A stretch of DNA of 64,000 bases from Microcella sp. (GCF_025808395.1 NZ_CP075524.1:1302001-1366000), one strand, 5' to 3'. Positions 8,531 through 17,393 are shown, counted from the stretch's first letter. Numbers and translations are program-made. Notes: generated by a model from the sequence alone, not told the origin.

Positions 8531-9040
8531 ATGCGACGCGCAATCTTCGGCCACGAACCTCACGTGGATGCTGATGCCTGGGTCGCCCCCAACGCCACAC
8601 TCATCGGCAACGTGCGCATACACCCGCGCGCCTCAGTGTTCTACGGAACCGTCCTGCGCGCCGACCGCGACCTCATCGAGCTCGGCGAAGGCTCGAACTT
8701 GCAAGACAACGTGACCGTACACGGCGACCCTGGCAAGCCCACGATCGTCGGTCGCGGCGTCAGCGTCGGCCACAACGCCATGCTGCACGGGTGCACAGTC
8801 GACGACGACTGCCTCATCGGCATGAGCGCGACCGTGCTCAACGGCGCAGTGATCGGGCGTGAATCGCTCGTCGCCGCGGGTGCGGTCGTGCTCGAAGGCA
8901 CCATCGTGCCACCCCGGTCGCTCGTGGCCGGCGTGCCCGCGAAGGTGCGGCGCGAGTTGACCGACGACGAGGTGCAGGGCATCCGGAACAATGCCGAGAC
9001 CTACCTCATGCTCGCCGCCGAACACGCCGCGCTCGACTGA
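8531..9040 (+). CDS. gamma-carbonic-anhydrase-like / acyltransferase-fold protein
   Basis: A 169-residue left-handed beta-helix protein of the gamma-carbonic-anhydrase (PaaY/YrdA-like) family. Hexapeptide-repeat turns run from about residue 10 to 130 and the metal-ligand pattern is present: RAD...DNVTVHGD, VGHNAMLHGC. A trimeric metal-binding protein is expected; real carbonic anhydrase activity cannot be judged from sequence. Start supported by AAGGAGG five bases before ATG. It sits between ffh and ftsY, divergent from ffh and convergent with ftsY. Confidence 0.88.
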   Translation: MRRAIFGHEPHVDADAWVAPNATLIGNVRIHPRASVFYGTVLRADRDLIELGEGSNLQDNVTVHGDPGKPTIVGRGVSVGHNAMLHGCTVDDDCLIGMSATVLNGAVIGRESLVAAGAVVLEGTIVPPRSLVAGVPAKVRRELTDDEVQGIRNNAETYLMLAAEHAALD

Positions 9041-9060
9041 CCGCAGCCCCCGCCCGCGGC

Positions 9061-9125
9061 GCGTCAGATCTGGCGCAATTCGGCGCTGTGCGCTGGCGCA
9101 CAGCCCATACGGGTCAGATCTGCGG
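9061..9125. repeat. intergenic palindromic repeat cluster (CAGATCTG family)
   Basis: Contains GCGTCAGATCTGGCGC (9061-9076), a palindrome with one wobble pair, and a second CAGATCTG core at 9114-9121. The first is nearly the same as the perfect palindrome at 10035-10050 and the core at 11187-11200. All copies are intergenic. Confidence 0.7.
9085..9104. terminator. stem-loop between convergent genes, possible bidirectional terminator
   Basis: GCTGTGCGC-TG-GCGCACAGC is a perfect 9-bp inverted repeat lying between the convergent carbonic-anhydrase-like gene and ftsY. There is no U-run on either side, so intrinsic termination is likely weak; it may instead be part of the palindromic repeat that surrounds it. 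Confidence 0.45.
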
Positions 9126-9138
9126 CATTGCGGGGCAG

Positions 9139-10008
9139 CTAGGGCACGAGGCTCGCCGCGAAGACGTGCGGCGTGAACCCGGTGAGATCGCCGATGCCCT
9201 CGCCCTGCCCGATGAGCTTGATCGGAATGCCGGTCTGCTGCTGAACGCGCAGCACGAAGCCGCCCTTGGCCGAGCCATCGAGCTTCGTGACAACGAGCCC
9301 AGTGACCCCCGCGCTCTCGATGAACGCCTCGGCCTGCGCCAGCCCGTTCTGCCCCGTCGTGCCGTCGAGCACGAGCAGCACCTCGGCGATGGGCGCGAGC
9401 TTATCGATCACTCGAGTGACCTTGCCGAGCTCATCCATGAGCCCCGCCTTCGTCTGCAGTCGCCCCGCCGTATCGATGATGGCGATGTCAATGTTGTTGT
9501 CGATCGCGAACTGCACGGTCTGGTACGCCACGCTCGCGGGGTCTTGGCCCTGATGCTGGGGGCGCACCACTTGCGCGCCAGCGCGCTCAGCCCACGTCGC
9601 GAGCTGGTCGACCGCCGCCGCCCGGAACGTGTCAGCTGCACCGACGACGATCGAGCGCCCGTATCCCGTCAGAAATTTCGCGAACTTGCCGATCGTGGTC
9701 GTCTTGCCGACCCCGTTGACGCCCACCACGAGCACGACCGCGGGGCGGTTGCTGAGCGTGAGCGTCGGGTCGTGGGCGGCGAGGCGCTCTTCGAGAGCCT
9801 CGCGCAGCATGCGCTTGAGGTCGCGCGGGTCAGTGGTCTTGAACTTGGCGACGTTCGCCCGAAGCTCGTCGAGCAGCTGCTCAGTGATGTCGGGGCCAAA
9901 GTCGGCGCTCAGCAGGGCGGTTTCGAGGTCGTCCCAGGTGTCGTCGTCGATCGTCGGGCTCGAGAACAGCCCCGGCAAGGCGCCCCCGAGTCTCCACCCC
10001 TCAGCCAT
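9139..10008 (-). CDS. ftsY: signal recognition particle receptor FtsY
   Basis: SRP-receptor GTPase that docks Ffh-ribosome complexes at the membrane. At 289 residues it has only the N and G domains; the acidic A domain of proteobacterial FtsY is missing, as in many Gram-positives. Visible motifs: N-domain ETALLSADFGPDITEQLL, G1 GVNGVGKTTT (about residue 95), DTFRAAA, DTAGR, and G4 TKLDG. A TAGGCT -10 box sits six bases before the ATG (10015-10020), so transcription is probably leaderless. Confidence 0.97.
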   Translation of the reverse strand: MAEGWRLGGALPGLFSSPTIDDDTWDDLETALLSADFGPDITEQLLDELRANVAKFKTTDPRDLKRMLREALEERLAAHDPTLTLSNRPAVVLVVGVNGVGKTTTIGKFAKFLTGYGRSIVVGAADTFRAAAVDQLATWAERAGAQVVRPQHQGQDPASVAYQTVQFAIDNNIDIAIIDTAGRLQTKAGLMDELGKVTRVIDKLAPIAEVLLVLDGTTGQNGLAQAEAFIESAGVTGLVVTKLDGSAKGGFVLRVQQQTGIPIKLIGQGEGIGDLTGFTPHVFAASLVP

Positions 10009-10034
10009 GCCCCCAGCCTACTTCCCATCCGCCA

Positions 10035-10050
10035 GCGCCAGATCTGGCGC
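10035..10050. repeat. perfect 16-bp palindrome of the CAGATCTG family
   Basis: GCGCCAGATCTGGCGC, fully self-complementary. It lies between the divergent ftsY promoter side and the 3' end of the DUF559-type gene, and is followed by three spaced GGGCG(C) words. See the related copies at 9061-9076 and 11187-11200. Confidence 0.75.
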
Positions 10051-10110
10051 AAATGGGCGCTCTAGCCGCGATTGGGCGCAATATGGGGCGAATCTGGGGA
10101 CGTGTGGCAG

Positions 10111-11085
10111 TCATGGCACGGCGACCGGAGGGATGCTGAGCCGAGGTGGCCGCGACGGCCTCCACCCGCGAGCTCTCAACCGTCGCGCAAGAGACTCGAG
10201 CACTCGACGGGGCTGCGCGTATAGGTCGCGCGACGTGCACCGCACCGTGGCCCAGTCGACGTCGCCGAAGGCGTCGAAGCGCTCGATGTCGAGCGCGAAG
10301 GTGCGCGCATCGGTTCGGTGATCGTCGCCCTCGTACTCGACGAGCACGTGATACTGCGGCCACGCCAAGTCGGGGTGCAGAGTGCCCACAGGCGTTGCAA
10401 TCGCTGGGGCTACCTCCGGGTCGGGGAACCCCGCGGAGGCGAGAAGCAGTCGAAGGTGCGACTCCGGTCTCGAGCGCACACCAGCTCGCGACCGAGCCAC
10501 TGCCCGGCGAAGGTTCGCCGAACCCGCGCGCCGTGAGCTGCGCTCGAGCATCCGATAGATATCGCCAAGTGCGCCTTCGTCGTCAACCTGCCGTGCGGCG
10601 TCGACGAGGGCCACCATGTCAGCGAGACTGAGTTGTGTTGCCGAGGTTAAGAGCGTTGCGCCGATCGTGGCGACACGAAGAGGAAGCAGTTCGGCGCGAC
10701 TCGATCTCACGAGCAGGGTCTCGCACGCCGGCGCGGCGATATTGCGCTGGTGACCGACGACCCCCGCACCGCGAGGTGCTCGTGCGTGCGTCGGCACGGT
10801 CACGTGCAAGGGCCCGCGTTCGAGCGCACGCGGCACCGGTAGCCCTCGTAGCGCGGCCGCTGTGGTGTTCGAGAACCAGGCATCGGCGTGCATTACCTGC
10901 GTGTACGCCCACGCCCGATCGACAGTGGCACGGGGCCGCTGGCCGAAACTCACGACGCCATGGAAGGGATGATGCGCGTCTGAGCGGCGAAGTCGATCGG
11001 GCGCGGCTCCGCGGCGCAACGCCTCGGCACTCGCCACGATTTCGTCAGCCAGCGATGGCGGCAGGGGTCTGGGTGCTCGCGTCAT
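10111..11085 (-). CDS. DUF559-type (Vsr-like endonuclease fold) domain protein
   Basis: A 324-residue protein. The N-terminal two thirds resemble the AbiEi/antitoxin-like proteins common in actinobacteria (DAWFSNTTAAALRGLPVPR). The C-terminal 100 residues look like a DUF559/Vsr-type PD-(D/E)XK fold: RPESHLRLLL, a strand with GTLHPDLAWPQYHVLVEYEGDDH, then DIERFDAFGDVDWATVR. The Glu, Asp and Glu of the presumed metal site are in place. Such genes are often multicopy and accessory. It is bracketed by CAGATCTG palindromes at both ends, which may be significant. Function (nuclease, toxin-antitoxin or mobile passenger) is not established. Confidence 0.75.
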   Translation of the reverse strand: MTRAPRPLPPSLADEIVASAEALRRGAAPDRLRRSDAHHPFHGVVSFGQRPRATVDRAWAYTQVMHADAWFSNTTAAALRGLPVPRALERGPLHVTVPTHARAPRGAGVVGHQRNIAAPACETLLVRSSRAELLPLRVATIGATLLTSATQLSLADMVALVDAARQVDDEGALGDIYRMLERSSRRAGSANLRRAVARSRAGVRSRPESHLRLLLASAGFPDPEVAPAIATPVGTLHPDLAWPQYHVLVEYEGDDHRTDARTFALDIERFDAFGDVDWATVRCTSRDLYAQPRRVLESLARRLRARGWRPSRPPRLSIPPVAVP

Positions 11086-11186
11086 GCGAGGAACCCTGGC
11101 GCAGACTCCCCGTGCTCTGGGCGACGCAGCCAGAAGCCGTCAGATTTGCCTCACAATGTGCCTATGGGGAGGACAAGCGCCTTTTC

Positions 11187-11200
11187 GCGCCAGATCTGGC
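11187..11200. repeat. CAGATCTG-family palindrome, third copy
   Basis: GCGCCAGATCTGGC upstream of the DUF559-type gene, ending ten bases before the DUF3039 stop codon. A more diverged relative (GTCAGATTTGCC) begins at about 11139. Confidence 0.65.
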
Positions 11201-11209
11201 AATAAAGGG

Positions 11210-11488
11210 CTACTCGTCGCGCATGCGTTCGTAGATCCTTTTGCAGTCGGGGCAGATGGGGAACTTCTCGGGGTCGCGGCCGGGAATCCACTTCTTGCCG
11301 CACAGCGCGCGCACGGGCTTGCCGGTGAGCGCCGATTCGAGAATCTTGTTCTTCGGCACGTAGTGCGAGAAGCGCTCGTGGTCGCCGTCTTCGAGTTGCT
11401 CTTCGTTGAGCAGTTTCTCGAGTTCGCGATCGAGCACGTCGACGCCGCCGCCCTCGCCTCCGCGGCCGGGTTCGTCAAGAGTCGCCAT
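11210..11488 (-). CDS. DUF3039 domain protein (small zinc-ribbon-like)
   Basis: A 92-residue protein typical of the actinobacterial DUF3039 family: acidic N-terminus, HERFSHYVPKNKILES in the middle, and cysteines in RALCGKKWIPG and FPICPDCKRIYE that could hold a metal. Function unknown. A TAGAAT -10 box lies six bases before the ATG (11495-11500), indicating a leaderless mRNA. Confidence 0.88.
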   Translation of the reverse strand: MATLDEPGRGGEGGGVDVLDRELEKLLNEEQLEDGDHERFSHYVPKNKILESALTGKPVRALCGKKWIPGRDPEKFPICPDCKRIYERMRDE

Positions 11489-11556
11489 GCGTTCATTCTA
11501 CGACCGCGTGTTTGCGCTGCGATGAGGGGATGCTCGATGAGCGCCGCACCGACCGA

Positions 11557-13104
11557 TCAGCCGCGCATGACGAGGTCGAGCAGTTCGGGCGCGCGCCGAC
11601 GAAAAGCCCTGCCCCCCGCCAAGATGCCAAGCAGCAGGACGCCAACCCCGGTTGCGAGCCCGGAAACCCCTGCGGTCAGGTACCAGCTCGCGTCGAGAGT
11701 TGCCCACCAGGTGACCACGAAGGTGGGAGTCATGAGCCCGAGCGTCGCGATGAGTGAAAGTGCTTGAGTCCAGCCAGCGCGGGTGCCCTGCGTGGGCGGC
11801 TGCTCGAAAGCGCCCGCACCGGGCCGAGCCGCGGGGTACGCGCTGATCGCCGACGTCACGCTCGAGACTCCGAGGCCGGTGAGTAGCAGCCCCAGGCTCA
11901 CACCGATGAGGGCGGGCAGCACATCGTCGACTCCTGACCAGAGGGCGAATACGGGGGCGAACGCGAGAATCAGCGGCGTGCCGATGAGCAGCGGAGGCAC
12001 TGCTCGACCCCAGCGGTCGGCGGTTCCGCGCATCGGCGCGGCGACGTGCAGCCAGACGGCAGTGTGGTCGTAGGCGACATCGTTGTGGTTGAACCACCCG
12101 AGAAAGAACGCGAGCACGGGCAGCGGCAACAGCCACAGCGGCGGCAGTGGAGAGCCGGCCGTCGCGAGCGCGAGCATCATGATGACGGGCGCGAGCGGCA
12201 GGCCGATCAGCACGAAGCGGTAGCGGGGGTCGCTCGTCCAGTAGAGCAGGCTGCGCGCCGCGACCACGCCGGCCGCCGTGGCGGGCACGAAATCGAACCA
12301 GCCGAGCCCGGTCGAGGTCGAGTCGGCCCGAGATCGCACGGGCGTCTCGAGCAGTCGCGACACGATGAGGCCCCAGCCGAAAGCGAGCACCGCCACCATG
12401 ATCGCGCCGGCGAGCAGCCGGGCGGCCAGCGCCGCCGGGTCTGAGCCGGGCGCCGCCCACAGCATGCCGAGGGGCGTGTTGGCGAGCCAGGCGGCCACAC
12501 CGACGAGCGTGGCGTCATCGGGGTCGAGCTGCACCGTCACCACCGTGAGAGTGGCACACGCGAGCGCGATGACGATGACGAGTCGAGCTGCAGCGGTGAC
12601 TGCTCGACGGGCCGAGGTCGAGGTCGACAGCTGAGAGCCGACCACGACGAGGTACTGCGAGACGATCACGATCGAGATCGCGCCCAGCACTCCCGCGACG
12701 ACCGCGGCAGCAGCGGTCGGCGAGCCCGCCCAGGCGATCTCGAGCGAGATGCCGAGCAGCGCGGCGAGGATGCCCGGAACACCGATCGCGGCCGCGGCGC
12801 CCAGCCCGAGGGCGAGCCGGCGGGGCTCGATGCCGAACGAGACGAACCGTCGTGGCTCCATGGCCGAGCCGAGGCCGGCGCTGAGGGGGGCGACGGCGAT
12901 GCCCATTGCGACCGCGGTCGCCACGATCACGAGTGCGGCGCGGTGGCTGTCGAGCGACAGATCGACCTCGGTCGCGAGGAGCACCATGCCGACGGCGACC
13001 GCCCCCGCGAGCACGAGCGCACCGAGGGTTCGGGCGAGCGTGGCACCCGGTCGAAACGCTGAGGCGAGCAGGGCGAGCTTCAGTCGGAGAAAGTGGTCAA
13101 CCAC
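11557..13104 (-). CDS. ABC transporter membrane subunit (multi-TM)
   Basis: A 515-residue integral membrane protein with about 11-12 hydrophobic helices spread over its length and no catalytic motif. Its start overlaps the 3' end of an ABC ATPase gene by 25 bases, so it is most likely the permease of that exporter. Length and layout resemble ABC-2-type permeases with two fused halves. Substrate unknown. Confidence 0.78.
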   Translation of the reverse strand: MVDHFLRLKLALLASAFRPGATLARTLGALVLAGAVAVGMVLLATEVDLSLDSHRAALVIVATAVAMGIAVAPLSAGLGSAMEPRRFVSFGIEPRRLALGLGAAAAIGVPGILAALLGISLEIAWAGSPTAAAAVVAGVLGAISIVIVSQYLVVVGSQLSTSTSARRAVTAAARLVIVIALACATLTVVTVQLDPDDATLVGVAAWLANTPLGMLWAAPGSDPAALAARLLAGAIMVAVLAFGWGLIVSRLLETPVRSRADSTSTGLGWFDFVPATAAGVVAARSLLYWTSDPRYRFVLIGLPLAPVIMMLALATAGSPLPPLWLLPLPVLAFFLGWFNHNDVAYDHTAVWLHVAAPMRGTADRWGRAVPPLLIGTPLILAFAPVFALWSGVDDVLPALIGVSLGLLLTGLGVSSVTSAISAYPAARPGAGAFEQPPTQGTRAGWTQALSLIATLGLMTPTFVVTWWATLDASWYLTAGVSGLATGVGVLLLGILAGGRAFRRRAPELLDLVMRG

Positions 13105-13979
13105 TCCAGCCCCTCCACCGCGACACGGCCGCCCGCGAGTTCAACGAATCGTTCTTCGAGGCTGCTCGAGCCCCTCACCTCGTCGAGCGAGCCCGATGCC
13201 AGAATGCGACCTTCGACGATGACCGCGACCGAGTCGCAGACTCGCTCGACGAGCGCCATGTTGTGGCTCGACAGCACGACGGTGCCGCCAGCCGCGGCGA
13301 ACCGCTTGAGCACCTCGACGGCGAGAGCGGTCGACACGGGGTCGACCGACTCGAACGGCTCGTCGAGCACGAGGAGTCGAGGAGAGTGGATCATCGCGGC
13401 GGCGAGCGAGATCTTCTTCACCATGCCGATCGAATAGTCGCGAACCGGCCGATCGAGTGATCCGTCGAGACCGAGCGCGACAGCGAGGTCGTCGGTGCGG
13501 CGACGTGCGGTGTCGCGATCGAGGCCGTGCAGCACGGCGCAGTAGTAGAGCATCTGGGCGCCGGTGAGGCGGTCGAAGAGCCGCATGCGGTCGGGCAGCA
13601 CCCCGATGATGCGCTTCGCCTCGACCGGGTTGCGCCAGACATCGGCGTCGCCGACGACAACTGACCCGGCGTCGGGGCGCAGCAGCCCGGTGATCATCGA
13701 CAGCGTGGTCGTCTTTCCTGCGCCGTTGGGCCCCACGAAACCGAACACCGAGCCGCGGCGCACGGTGAGGTCGACGTCGTCGACGGCCACAGAGCCGGCG
13801 AAGCTCTTGCGCAGAGAAGAGACCTCGAGCACCACCGGTGGAGGCGGTGCGGCGACGACCTTCTTCTTCGTGGTGCGGGGCTTCTTCGCTGGAGTGCGAG
13901 AGGCCGGTTTGGTCACGCGGCCGGATGCCGTCGATCGAGCCGGTTTCGCCGGACGCTGCGATGACGACGAGGATTCCAC
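13080..13979 (-). CDS. ABC transporter ATP-binding protein with basic N-terminal extension
   Basis: A 299-residue ATPase. Residues 1-50 are a low-complexity Ser/Lys/Pro/Ala extension (KPRTTKKKV), unusual for the family. The nucleotide-binding domain shows Walker A GPNGAGKTT (about residue 83), Walker B LLVLDEPFE, and H-loop LSSHN. The signature loop reads YSIGMVKK where LSGGQ is usual, a degenerate form seen in some ABC-2 exporters. A GTG start at 13979 is preceded six bases by TAGCCT (13986-13991), a leaderless promoter. Partner of the downstream permease. Confidence 0.88.
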   Translation of the reverse strand: MESSSSSQRPAKPARSTASGRVTKPASRTPAKKPRTTKKKVVAAPPPPVVLEVSSLRKSFAGSVAVDDVDLTVRRGSVFGFVGPNGAGKTTTLSMITGLLRPDAGSVVVGDADVWRNPVEAKRIIGVLPDRMRLFDRLTGAQMLYYCAVLHGLDRDTARRRTDDLAVALGLDGSLDRPVRDYSIGMVKKISLAAAMIHSPRLLVLDEPFESVDPVSTALAVEVLKRFAAAGGTVVLSSHNMALVERVCDSVAVIVEGRILASGSLDEVRGSSSLEERFVELAGGRVAVEGLEWLTTFSD

Positions 13980-14073
13980 CGGTCGAGGCTATCAACCCTG
14001 CGTCTGCGCGGTCACCAGGCGCTCACCAGACGACCGTCGCATCACGTTTCGGAAACAACTGATGAACAGTGCA

Positions 14074-14102
14074 TGACCTGGAGGGAGGCCCCGCGGTAAA
14101 CT
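14074..14102 (+). promoter_or_regulatory. putative promoter of the envelope cluster
   Basis: TGACCT (14074-14079), 17-base spacer, TAAACT (14097-14102). It precedes the nucleotidyltransferase gene by about 58 bases; a CAGGAG ribosome-binding site sits before the ATG. Confidence 0.45.
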
Positions 14103-14159
14103 TTCGATGCACAAGGGTGTGTCACATTCTCAGACGCAGACACATCAGGAGCCACCATC

Positions 14160-14852
14160 ATGACCATTCAGGTCGTCATTCTCGCCGCAGGCATGGGCAG
14201 CCGACTCGGCCGCGAACTGCCGAAGCCGCTCACCGAGCTCGGCGACGGCCGCACGATCATGCAGCAGCAGCACGACAACATCGCTGCGGCGTTCGGCACC
14301 GATGTGACCATCACCACGGTCGTCGGCTACAAGCTCGAGCACATCATCGACGCCTTCCCCGACGTCGACTACGTCTACAACGAGCAGTACGACCAGACCA
14401 ACACCTCGAAGAGCCTGCTGCGTGCCATGAAGGCCACGGGCAAGAGCGGCGTGCTGTGGATGAACGGCGACGTCGTCTTCGACCCGCAGGTGCTCGTGCG
14501 CGTCGCCGGGCGCGTGCACGCCGACCAGTCGTTCGTCAGCGTCAACACCTCGGCCGTCAGCGACGAAGAGGTCAAGTACACGGTCGACGCTGACGGCTTC
14601 GTGCGCGAGCTCTCGAAGCAGGTGAGCAACGGTCTCGGCGAAGCAGTGGGCATCAACTTCATCTCGAGCGCAGACAAGGCGGCGTTCACGCGTCAGCTGC
14701 AGCGGTGCGGCGACCAAGACTATTTCGAGCGCGGCCTCGAGCTGGCGATCGAGCACGATGCCCTCAAGCTCGAGCCCGTCGACATCAGCGACCTCTACGC
14801 GGTCGAGATCGACTTCGCTGAAGACCTCGAGCGGGCCAACCGTCACGTGTAG
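14160..14852 (+). CDS. NTP-transferase family nucleotidyltransferase
   Basis: A 230-residue sugar/polyol-phosphate nucleotidyltransferase. The activation loop VILAAGMGSRLGRELPKPL (residues 5-24) with its GxGxR...PK pattern is intact, as is an Asp metal site in WMNGDVVF. Overall it resembles LicC/choline-phosphate or glycerol-phosphate cytidylyltransferase-like proteins. It opens an envelope-polymer cluster with an ABC exporter and glycerophosphotransferases, so it probably makes the activated precursor (a CDP- or UDP-linked donor); the donor identity is inference. Confidence 0.85.
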   Translation: MTIQVVILAAGMGSRLGRELPKPLTELGDGRTIMQQQHDNIAAAFGTDVTITTVVGYKLEHIIDAFPDVDYVYNEQYDQTNTSKSLLRAMKATGKSGVLWMNGDVVFDPQVLVRVAGRVHADQSFVSVNTSAVSDEEVKYTVDADGFVRELSKQVSNGLGEAVGINFISSADKAAFTRQLQRCGDQDYFERGLELAIEHDALKLEPVDISDLYAVEIDFAEDLERANRHV

Positions 14853-14901
14853 GCCGGGCGCGCGGTCAGCGCCGGCGAGGGCGAATCGGCCCTCGTGCCA
14901 C

Positions 14902-14907
14902 TACCGT
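14902..14907 (+). promoter_or_regulatory. -10 box deciding the start of the ABC permease gene
   Basis: TACCGT, eight bases before the GTG at 14916. This matches the leaderless arrangement of many genes in the window and argues for that GTG over the in-frame GTG at 14895, which lies upstream of the box. Confidence 0.5.
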
Positions 14908-14915
14908 TGTCTCCC

Positions 14916-15713
14916 GTGACCTCTGCCCCGCCTCCCCGGCCCCCGCGCACGCGCGGTCAGGTCTATCGGCAGTCGCTCTGGCTGTTGACGAGTCGCGACC
15001 TGAAGGTGCGATACACCACCTCGTTTCTCGGCTACGTGTGGACGATTCTCGACCCGCTGGTCATGGCGATCATCTACTGGTTCGTCTTCACCCAGATCGT
15101 CGACCGCACCATCGGCGAAGACCCCTACATCGTCTTTCTGCTCGCGGGGCTGCTGCCGTGGATGTGGTTCAACGCCGCCGTCGGAGAGACGACGCGCGCC
15201 TTCATCAAAGACGCGAAGCTCGTGCGGTCGACGCGTATTCCGCGCACGGTCTGGGTCAACCGCATCGTGCTGTCGAAGGGCATCGAGTTCGTCGCGGCGA
15301 TTCCGGTCATCGTCGTGTTCGCGGTGCTCTTCGGCGCCGAGCCGACCGCCGGTGTGCTCTGGTTGCCGGTGGCGATCGTGCTGCAAGCTGCCCTCACTGT
15401 CGGTCTCGGGCTCATCATCGCCCCGCTCGTGGTCTTCTTCCGCGACCTCGAGCGTGCGGTCAAACTCATCCTGCGGTTCTTGTTCTACGGCTCGCCGATC
15501 ATCTACGGGCTCTCAGACCTGCCGGGCGGTCTCGACTCGTGGGCGGCGTTCAACCCGCTCGCGGGCATCATCTCGCTCTATCGGGCGAGCTTCTTTCCCG
15601 ATCAACTGGATGCCCGAGCGGTGATCATCGCGACCCTCATGAGCCTCGGCGCTCTCGTCATCGGCCTGCTCGTGTTCCGCCGCATGGTGCCGGCCGTGCT
15701 GAAGGAGGTCTGA
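14916..15713 (+). CDS. ABC-2 type polysaccharide/teichoic acid export permease
   Basis: A 265-residue TagG/Wzm-like permease: N-terminal amphipathic LLTSRDLKVRYTTSFLGYVW, then six predicted membrane helices. The product exports undecaprenyl-linked polymers with its ATPase partner. Start chosen as GTG 14916 because of the adjacent -10 box; GTG 14895 is the alternative. Its TGA overlaps the ATG of the ATPase gene (TGATG), so translation is coupled. Confidence 0.9.
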   Translation: MTSAPPPRPPRTRGQVYRQSLWLLTSRDLKVRYTTSFLGYVWTILDPLVMAIIYWFVFTQIVDRTIGEDPYIVFLLAGLLPWMWFNAAVGETTRAFIKDAKLVRSTRIPRTVWVNRIVLSKGIEFVAAIPVIVVFAVLFGAEPTAGVLWLPVAIVLQAALTVGLGLIIAPLVVFFRDLERAVKLILRFLFYGSPIIYGLSDLPGGLDSWAAFNPLAGIISLYRASFFPDQLDARAVIIATLMSLGALVIGLLVFRRMVPAVLKEV

Positions 15714-16489
15714 TGAGCTGGGAGCGCAGTGCAGCCGGCGCACCCGTGGCCGATGACGTGGTCATCAGGGTGCGATCTGCGGGCATCCGTTTTCGCCGCA
15801 ATCGGCGCGGGCGCCGCTCGTTCAAAGACCTCTTCGCCGGGCGCAATCGTCGCTCGCGACCCGACGAGTTCTGGGCGCTGCGCGGCATCGACGTCGACGT
15901 GCGCTCGGGTGAGGCGATCGGCGTCGTCGGGCGCAACGGGCAGGGCAAGTCGACGCTGCTGAAGCTCGTCGCCGGCGTCATGCTGCCCGACGAGGGCAGC
16001 GTCGAGGTGGTCGGAGGGGTCGCTCCGCTCATCGAGATCACCGGAGGCTTCGTCGACGACCTCACCGTGCACGAGAACCTCTACCTCACTGCGGGGCTGC
16101 ACGGCATGGCGAAGCACGAGATCGATGAGCGGTACGACGAGATCATCGACTTCGCCGAGCTGCACGACTTCACGCAGACGCCGTACAAGCACTTGTCGAG
16201 CGGCATGAAGGTGCGGCTCGCCTTCGCCGTCATCTCGCGCCTCGAGGAGCCCATTCTGCTGGTCGACGAGGTGCTCGCGGTCGGCGACAAGGCGTTTCGC
16301 GACAAGTGCTATCGGCGCATCGACGAGCTGCTCGCGGGCGGGCGCACGCTGTTCTTCGTGTCGCACAACGAGCGCGACCTCAAGCGCTTCTGCACGCGCG
16401 GGCTCTACCTCGACGGCGGGGCCCTCGTGCTCGACGCGCCGATCGGCGACGTGCTCGATGCCTACAACAGCGCTCACGGCGAGGGCTGA
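15713..16489 (+). CDS. ABC exporter ATP-binding protein (TagH/Wzt-like)
   Basis: A 258-residue ATPase. Start at 15713 is set by GAAGGAGG just upstream and by overlap with the permease stop. It has Walker A GRNGQGKSTL (about residue 75), signature region YKHLSSGMKVRLAFA, Walker B PILLVDEVLAVGD and H-loop FVSHN, all typical of polysaccharide/teichoic acid export ATPases. The C-terminal substrate-binding domain of many Wzt proteins is missing, so export is probably not glycan-end specific. Confidence 0.92.
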   Translation: MSWERSAAGAPVADDVVIRVRSAGIRFRRNRRGRRSFKDLFAGRNRRSRPDEFWALRGIDVDVRSGEAIGVVGRNGQGKSTLLKLVAGVMLPDEGSVEVVGGVAPLIEITGGFVDDLTVHENLYLTAGLHGMAKHEIDERYDEIIDFAELHDFTQTPYKHLSSGMKVRLAFAVISRLEEPILLVDEVLAVGDKAFRDKCYRRIDELLAGGRTLFFVSHNERDLKRFCTRGLYLDGGALVLDAPIGDVLDAYNSAHGEG

Positions 16490-16532
16490 GCACGCCTCGG
16501 TACACTTCTCGTCGGCCAGAGCAAGGAGATCG

Positions 16533-17393
16533 ATGATGTCGAGCGACACCCCTGAGCGGGCGCCCGTCGATCGCGGCCCGCTGCAGGGCATCCCGATCAC
16601 CGACGATGGCACGGCGATCGTTCCTCCGGTCGCCCCCGTCGGGGCTCCCCCCGTCGACCCCTTGCTCATCCGCGGCCTGCGAGCGGCGATGTCGGCGCAA
16701 CGGCCCGCCGTGCTGCTGCACATCAGGGCGATTCGTCGGCAGTACCCTGCCGCCACGCCCGAGCAGGTGGTGCGCATTCTCGAGCGCCGATTCTTGAACT
16801 CGATCACGTTAACGGGTGCGGGCAGCGGCGCGGCAACGCTGATTCCCGGAGTCGGCACCGTCATCGGCCTGACGGTCATCGGCGTCGAGACCGTCGCGTT
16901 CTTCGAGATGACGGCCCTGTTCGCGCAGTCGGTCGCTGAGATCCACGGCATCGTCGTCGACGACGAAGAGCGGGCCCACAATCTGGTCATGGCGCTCATG
17001 CTGGGTGGGCCAGGCAAAGAGCTCGTGCAGCAGTTCATCGGCCAGGCGACCGGGGTCGGCCCCGACCGCACGCAGTACTGGGGCGAGTCGATCACCGCGA
17101 GCATGCCGAAAGCACTCGTGACGATGCTCAACAAGAGGCTGCGCGACGAGCTGGTGAAGCGCATGACCGTCGCGCAGGGCGGCAGCATGGCCGGCCGGCT
17201 GATTCCCTTCGGCATCGGAGCCGTCATCGGCGGCGCAGGCAACCGCATCATCGGCGGCAAGGTGGTGCGCACAGCGCAGCAGGCGTTCGGCCCTGCCCCC
17301 GCCTGGTGGCCGGCCGAACTCGCAGAACTCAGTCCCCCGAAGGAGCCTCGTCTTCGTCGTCGTCCTCGTCGAAAGGGTTCGACTCCGACGTGA
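16533..17393 (+). CDS. hydrophobic-core protein, possibly EcsC-like, unknown function
   Basis: A 286-residue protein with start ATG-ATG behind AAGGAG. The central part is glycine-rich and hydrophobic (GAATLIPGVGTVIGLTVIG, about residues 95-115), followed by FFEMTALFAQSVAEIHG and LVMALMLGGPG, a layout reminiscent of EcsC-family proteins. A second hydrophobic stretch is RLIPFGIGAVIGGAGN. The C-terminus is very basic. It follows the ABC exporter genes but has its own ribosome-binding site. The last 65 bases overlap the convergent glycerophosphotransferase gene. Confidence 0.7.
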   Translation: MMSSDTPERAPVDRGPLQGIPITDDGTAIVPPVAPVGAPPVDPLLIRGLRAAMSAQRPAVLLHIRAIRRQYPAATPEQVVRILERRFLNSITLTGAGSGAATLIPGVGTVIGLTVIGVETVAFFEMTALFAQSVAEIHGIVVDDEERAHNLVMALMLGGPGKELVQQFIGQATGVGPDRTQYWGESITASMPKALVTMLNKRLRDELVKRMTVAQGGSMAGRLIPFGIGAVIGGAGNRIIGGKVVRTAQQAFGPAPAWWPAELAELSPPKEPRLRRRPRRKGSTPT

